NCBI GenBank assembly: GCA_018350325.1
Contig: JAEVLN010000005.1
Coordinates: 754,142 to 818,141, forward strand
DNA length: 64,000 nucleotides
Source of the DNA: Globodera rostochiensis
Taxonomy: Eukaryota; Nematoda; Chromadorea; Rhabditida; Heteroderidae
Direction: 5' to 3'
The translations under genes and the position numbers were made by a program. Under the pieces are notes generated by a model. That model saw only the letters and a program-made list of their open reading frames with translations. It did no database searches and was not told where the DNA came from. The first letter of the stretch is position 1, and every line of letters starts with the position of its first letter. Below, piece by piece: positions 59,101-64,000 of this stretch.

Positions 59101-62100
59101 TTGATAAATTATTAGTATAATTATTTCTTAAATGACAAAAAATGTCACTTTCTCAGCTTTGCCGAAAGTGCCGACCCGAGTGCAACAGTTGCATCGGCGA
59201 AGGTGTCCAAATTCTGGAGCAAAGTGTGTGCCAATGCGCCTTCTACCAGATGGCACTTTTTGATCGCAATGCTGGACAGCCCACCGAATGCAGCAGCGAA
59301 TGTGGAAAGTGAGAGCAATGTTTGCATTGAGACTTAACGTATTCTTGTCCTCCTGATTGATCTGATCTCAAATTTGACGGAATCTTTTGGGTAGAAAGCC
59401 TGTTCCAAATAAATTAAAGTCGTTTTTTTGAAGGTTTGCTCCCCAAACCTCCGACATTTTTTGGGTCGGAGTTTTTTGCCCCGAACGTAAACGCTATTAT
59501 ATGTTCAAATTTAATGATCAGATCATTTGTTGCTCAAAATTTGTAGGGCAGCTCATCGTTTATGTCAAACAAAAATTTTTTTACAAAATTTATTTTTTAG
59601 GGGCTCACGTGTTATTATCCCACGCACTGTTGACAACCGCAATAATAACAATGGCACCAATGAATCGGCACCAATTGTCGGCCTCTGTCAACAGTGCCAT
59701 CCGCTGTGCGATCCGCACTTTTCATGTGCCGGCCCGAGCGCAACAGAATGCGATCGGTGCTCGGTGGGCGGTGTGTCGGACATACAAAATGGCACATTTC
59801 AGGTCCTGAACCTTTTTCTGAGATTCCATTGTTGCCCGAACTTTCAGTGATCTGGGAACAATGTTGTTGATTACAGTAATTGAGTACAGTATGCCCCGCT
59901 TTAGTGTTTGGCCGAATGTCCTCACGAATTGCCCTTCCCCCACGAGGGCATTTGCTACGAGCAAAACATCGAAGAGCATCGACAACAACGAACACGCCGT
60001 TACATAGCTCTTGCGGTGTTCGTCTTCTTCACTGTGGCGTTCGTAATTGCGGTAGGCGAACCACCGGGAGTACTGTAGGGCGGCTGTTTACTGTATATTT
60101 TTAAGGAGAAATAGAATTGCTTACTGTAGATGTAATTTTTGGGATTTTATAAAAAATGTAAGGGATATTTTTGATATAAAATAGGGCTGCTTCCCGACGC
60201 CTCCGACCCTCGACATTTTTGGGCTTCACCCCCGACATGCCGTCCCCGAAGAACTCCCCGACCCCCCGAAGAATTCCCCGACCCCCCGAAGAATTCCCCG
60301 ACCCCCCGAAGAATTCCCCAATCTTCCGAAAAACCATCCGACCTCCCCCCACCCCCCAAAAACTCCCCAATGCACATAGGTGCATCTCTAATAAGGTACA
60401 ACCACCCCCCCCCCCCCAACTTTGCCCCTTCCGAAAGGTCGGGGAGCAACCTTAGCATAAATGTAAATAAAAGTGCGAACCACAAATTATAATTTTGACA
60501 TATTTTATGTTAAAGTTTCTCATCTACCGTTGTCTGACATATCAGAAGAAATACACAAAGGAAGTCCAAATGCATCTTCCAGGTAAGAGTTTTTTTTATT
60601 AAAATTTAATTTTGTATAAAAATTAATTTTATTGTATTTTAAAAAATATTTTTGATTTTGAAATAATTAATTTTGCAATAATTTTCTATAAGTTTATCTT
60701 AAAATCTTTTTTCATTTTTGAACATTAGAAATTCCTTCGATTGACCCAATGAAAGTGACACAACGGCCAAATATGCGCCGAATACACCTCATACAAATAA
60801 ACGAGCTGGAATTTGCGCCAGAAAAACGGGCGATTCTTGGCCAAGGTGCTTTTGGCATTGTGTACGCGGTAATAAATTTTTAAAAATCTTTAATTTTTTT
60901 GAAAATTATTTAGGGCAAATGGAAGCCGCCCAGCGTCAGCCAATACATTCCGGTTGCGATAAAGGCAATTAATTGTGCCGAAAGCCGTAATGTGAATGAA
61001 AAAGTATGGCATTAAGAAAACCAAAACTAAACCAATTAAAAAATTAACCATAAAATTTTAAAAAAAGAGGCCAAGTCACTCGCTTTTTCAATCCGAGAAT
61101 TTCAGGAAATGCTGCACGAGGCTGGCCTAATGCACGCGGTGAAGCATGAACACCTGCTGCCCGTGGCCGGCATTTGCATGGGCGCCACCGGAGGGCTTAA
61201 AATTGTGACACTTTTGCGGCCCCTGGGCTCGTTGCTCAAATTTATGCAGGAAAACGAAAAACTGCTGGGCTCTAAGCACCTGATGCTGTACTGCTTCCAA
61301 ATCTCGTCTGTAAGTTTTTGGGTCTTTTTTACAATAAAATAAACGAAGAGTTTGGTTAGCTCCAAAAAGAGGAAGTCTAAACTTTGTTTGCCATCAACTT
61401 TTGAATTCTTTAAAATGTTTTGTAAATTTTACACCATCTTTTTTCCCACAGGCCATGGAATACTTGGCCAACAAGAAGATCGTTCATCGGGATCTGGCCG
61501 CTCGGAATGTGCTCGTGCGCAGCGTTATTCACGTGGAGGTGCTTTTTTTGTAACAGAAATAAACGTAACATTTTTAGAACAATTTTTTCATTTAACCATT
61601 TTTTAATGATTAATAAATTGGCCTATTTTGGCGTTTTTGAGAAAAACCTATTTTGCCTCGAGGTTTTTTGTGTCTGAACGTGCGGTCTTTCAATTTATAA
61701 TTAATTAAAGATAATTTCAATCATTTTAAATTATAAATTAGATTGTTATAGTATTGGTAAAACTATTTTTTAGGTGACGGATTTCGGGTTGGCGGCCATG
61801 CTGCAACAGCCCGGCGACTCGGTGGTGGTGGACGGACGCGTGGCGGTCAAATGGCTGGCGCTGGAAAGTTTGCGACGCCAAATTTACAATCAGAAAACGG
61901 ATGTTTGGTAATTTTTTGGCGTTATATTTCAAATTGTATGCTGACGATTCTTTAATAAGCTGCGCATATTTGAAGAAATCAATTTGTAATTGCTAAAATT
62001 CAGAAATTCTAACAAAAGTGTAAAAATCGGGAAAAAAAAAAGATTTTTCACATCTCCGAGATAAATTTCTAATGCCCAAGACAATTATTGCGTGTGGCTA

Positions 62101-63813
62101 GGCCCTGGTTAAACTTAGTGTTTTTAAAAATACTCAAAAATGAATTTTGTTTTTTTCAAAATTTCTTTACATTTTTAGGTCCTTCGGTGTCACTTGCTGG
62201 GAGATTTTGACATTTGGCGAATCGCCCTACAAGGATTTGCAGCTGAAGCGAGAAAAGTTGGCATCCGAGTTGGCCTACGAACTGGAAGGGGGCTACCGGC
62301 TCAGACAGCCAACAAATTGCAGTCAGGAGCTGTACCAAGAATTGCTCAATTGTGAGTTAATGGGCTTCAAATTGTTTTTGCAGAATAATTTGAATGTTAT
62401 GTAATTTTGAGTTGCTTAAAAATTTTTTTAAAAATATATGAATTTAACTTCAGGTTGGCTGGTGGATCCGGACTCACGTCCAAATTTTTTACAAATCAAG
62501 CAACGTTTTGAGCAATTTTGTCGCGCTCCGCACATTTATATTCAAGTCCGTTTTTCGTGCATTTGAAAGTTTTTTGTTTTTTTAATTGTTGTAATTTTTA
62601 ATCGTTAATAGATTTTTTAATTGGTTATTTATTTAAAATAATTTTTTTTTGAAGGATCGACAGGCCAACCAGCGTCTCAACTCACTGCTGGACACTGATC
62701 AACGAGCGATGATTGAACGACTGCTGCGCGACAACGACTTTTTGGACCCGGTGCGGGTGGTTTGATATTTTGCAGCTCTTACGTCATTTCTTCCCGTGTT
62801 GACCAATTTTTGTTCACATTTTTGCTAGCGATTTATTTATTTTTAAATTCTGTTTATTATTTTGTCCTTTTTTAGGTTGGACTTGACCCGGCCGAGTACT
62901 GTAGCAGCTGGTTGCAACGTGCAGCGCACGCTGCAGGCTGCGATACGCCTGACGACGACGCGAATGCAAGACGCATAAGCGTGCATACGATGAGCACCGA
63001 GTGCTGCTTCTCCGCATCGCCACCACCGCTGCCGACCTGTGACGTACCGGACGCGCGCGCGTTCGCGCCACGCTCGAGGGTTCGACTAAGAATTTCGAAT
63101 ATTTAAATTTTATATTGAGTTTAAATTTAATTTTATTGAAAAATCGGCTTCAGAATGCGCCGTGCCATCGTTTGGGGAGCACTGGCACCGGCTCGACGCG
63201 CTACAAATCGGACCCGGTGGGCCGAAAATGGTCCCAATCGACGACCGGCGGAGGGTCGGCTCGTAATGGGGAAGAGGACGACGACGATGCTGATCAAGGT
63301 AACATAACTTGACTTTATCAGCGGTCAAAACCTAAAATCTGATCAGCCGAGAATTGATCCCGAAGTCGAGATTTTATTCATAATCTATCCCAATTTAGAT
63401 GTAGGTTCTGGGGGAGGTGATGACGAAGTACACTATCTGATGCCGAAACGGACAAAAAGTGCCGAACAAAGGAGCAGCATCAGTGACAACGGCACAACTA
63501 CAGTAGGGAATACTACGGTAGCCGGTGGGACGGACACAGTTGGCGCACGAGTTTCCGAACTGTACACACCGGTGGTGGAAGGTTTTTGGAGCCTTTTTTA
63601 AAATTTTATTTTGCATAATATTATTTTATAATAAATTTAAAAAAATAAAATTTTTAAGCCGAAAATCTGCCAAACTACATAAACGATGTGCCGCAAACGG
63701 TGCTTGAATACGCAAATGGGTCCGTGCCAGTGCCGAACAATTACGAAAATACGCCAAAGGCATACTCAGCGACGGCCCTGGCAACGAAATGCCAAAGTGA
63801 AACAGTGATGTGA
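53146..63813 (+). CDS. let-23: EGF receptor tyrosine kinase, LET-23 type (1,566 aa)
   Basis: Single-pass receptor kinase of the EGF-Ras pathway. 33 exons; main blocks: 53146-53425, 54556-54803, 54902-55006, 55078-55126, 55206-55291, 55357-55489, 55718-55738, 56098-56222, 56391-56643, 56821-56959, 57040-57229, 57295-57487, 57800-57832, 57893-57998, 58041-58273, 58386-58507, 58659-58772, 59157-59308, 59601-59802, 59905-60051, 60516-60582, 60729-60868, 60914-61003, 61106-61309, 61452-61538, 61774-61907, 62179-62351, 62454-62545, 62655-62750, 62876-63079, 63154-63298, 63399-63581, 63659-63813. Order: signal peptide, L domain 1, furin Cys-rich, L domain 2, extended Cys-rich, transmembrane (YIALAVFVFFTVAFVIA), kinase (LGQGAFGIVY, VAIK, HRDLAARN, DFG, VKWLALE), tyrosine-rich tail ending ETVM. 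The total closes in frame. Confidence 0.93.
53905..53962. repeat. 18-bp tandem repeat in intron 1 of the EGF receptor gene
   Basis: The unit CCGAAAAACCCCGACTTC repeats about three times within a C-rich block (53860-54000) of CCCGAC words. Confidence 0.8.
55771..55852 (+). tRNA. tRNA-Ser(TGA)
   Basis: 82 nt. The acceptor stem GCAGTCG pairs with CGGCTGC (one G-T pair). The anticodon stem GACGGA/TCCGTT encloses CTTGAAA, giving anticodon TGA. The long variable arm (GGGGTTTCCCC) is typical of serine tRNAs, and the T arm GCAGG-TTCGAAT-CCTGC pairs perfectly. The discriminator base is G. It lies in an intron of the EGF receptor gene, same strand. Confidence 0.95.
57530..57750. repeat. Two small inverted-repeat elements in an EGF receptor intron
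   Basis: At about 57528-57588 TTCGGACTGATTCG and CGAATAACTCAGTCCGAA face each other. Then 57596-57748 is bounded by GGGAACTCAAGTGCC and GGCCCGTACTTGAGTTCCC. The second contains ACCCGAAAAGGG and CGGACAGGGACCGG words. Neither codes for protein; both look like minimal MITEs. Confidence 0.6.
60182..60454. mobile_element. hAT-like MITE with a 20-bp tandem array in an EGF receptor intron
   Basis: Ends TAGGGCTGCTTCCCGAC and GTCGGGGAGCAACCTTA are inverted with some mismatches. The interior repeats CCCCCCGAAGAATTCCCCGA about four times (60246-60330). Flanking 8-bp sequences match poorly (ATATAAAA versus GCATAAAT), so the insertion may be old. Confidence 0.6.
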
Positions 63814-63880
63814 TTTTATTTATTGTAATATTTTGTTGTTCAATAATCACATCGTGTAACGCGGGTTCAAATGTGCACGC

Positions 63881-63973
63881 TAAAGTTGGTCGAAACCGGG
63901 ATTTTTGAAAAAAATGCGAGATCACATTTTAGTCCCAAAATGCAAATTTCAGTACCAGTCCCAACCAACTTTA
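63881..63973. mobile_element. Small hAT-like MITE (93 bp)
   Basis: Ends TAAAGTTGGTCGAAACCGGG and CAGTCCCAACCAACTTTA are inverted. Flanks GTGCACGC and GTGCAGCA agree at five of eight positions. It lies just downstream of the EGF receptor stop codon. Confidence 0.55.
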
Positions 63974-64000
63974 GTGCAGCAATGACCATCCATTTTTAGT

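Noticed and set aside
59435..59500. Possible MITE with GCTCCCC and CCGAC words
   Set aside because: No matching inverted end or target duplication could be found.

Overview
The window is AT-rich eukaryotic DNA, and it reads as a plant-parasitic cyst nematode (Heteroderidae, Globodera-like). The genes are broken into many short exons by introns of about 40-100 bp. They include a cuticle collagen with the nematode C-terminal ending, a LET-23-type EGF receptor, a Ly6-like pair and paralogous secreted proteins. Four introns appear to use GC-AG splice sites, which are known to be unusually common in Globodera. Clusters of ATGCCA, the published dorsal-gland 'DOG box', lie upstream of two secreted-protein genes. 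The genus is inferred, not proven.

Layout. 1-1273 (-): 5' part of a secreted trehalase that runs off the left edge. 2.4-8.6 kb: non-coding DNA packed with repeats (GC-rich hairpins, tandem arrays, hAT-type MITEs, foldbacks, a tRNA-like relic). 8.7-25.7 kb: three BTB-BACK(-MATH) paralogues (A +, B -, C +; B and C head to head) plus two broken fragments. Inside this block, at 15.2-17.9 kb, lies one copy (D) of a secreted helical protein. Its inverted paralogue (E) is at 36.6-39.1 kb. 27.1-32.5 kb: two Ly6/three-finger-like secreted genes flanking a third, unrelated secreted helical protein (28.9-30.1 kb). 33.5-35.1 kb: PH-domain protein with a Gln/Pro- and Gly-rich tail. 40.1-42.7 kb (-): sugar transporter. 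42.9-46.3 kb: cluster of hAT MITEs and a tRNA-like relic. 48.0-49.8 kb (-): cuticle collagen. 53.1-63.8 kb (+): complete EGF receptor in 33 exons, with a tRNA-Ser(TGA) gene in one intron.

The right half (transporter, collagen, EGFR) is conserved housekeeping or developmental content. The left and middle (8-39 kb) behave like an accessory or effector island: recent inverted duplication, gene conversion, decayed gene copies, transposon insertions and shared promoter blocks. The most notable signals are: a ~200-bp ATGCCA-rich promoter block shared by two otherwise unrelated secreted-protein genes; a set of hAT MITEs with CAGGG/TAGGG ends and 8-bp target duplications, each filled with a different repeated word; GT/GC donor switching between paralogues; and BTB proteins with the MATH domain at the C-terminus.

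Exon coordinates were worked out by hand from reading frame, splice consensus and paralogue comparison. The frame closes exactly in the main models (1,566 aa for the receptor; 436 and 438 aa for the BTB proteins; 348 aa for the collagen; 555 aa for the transporter). No transcript evidence was available.
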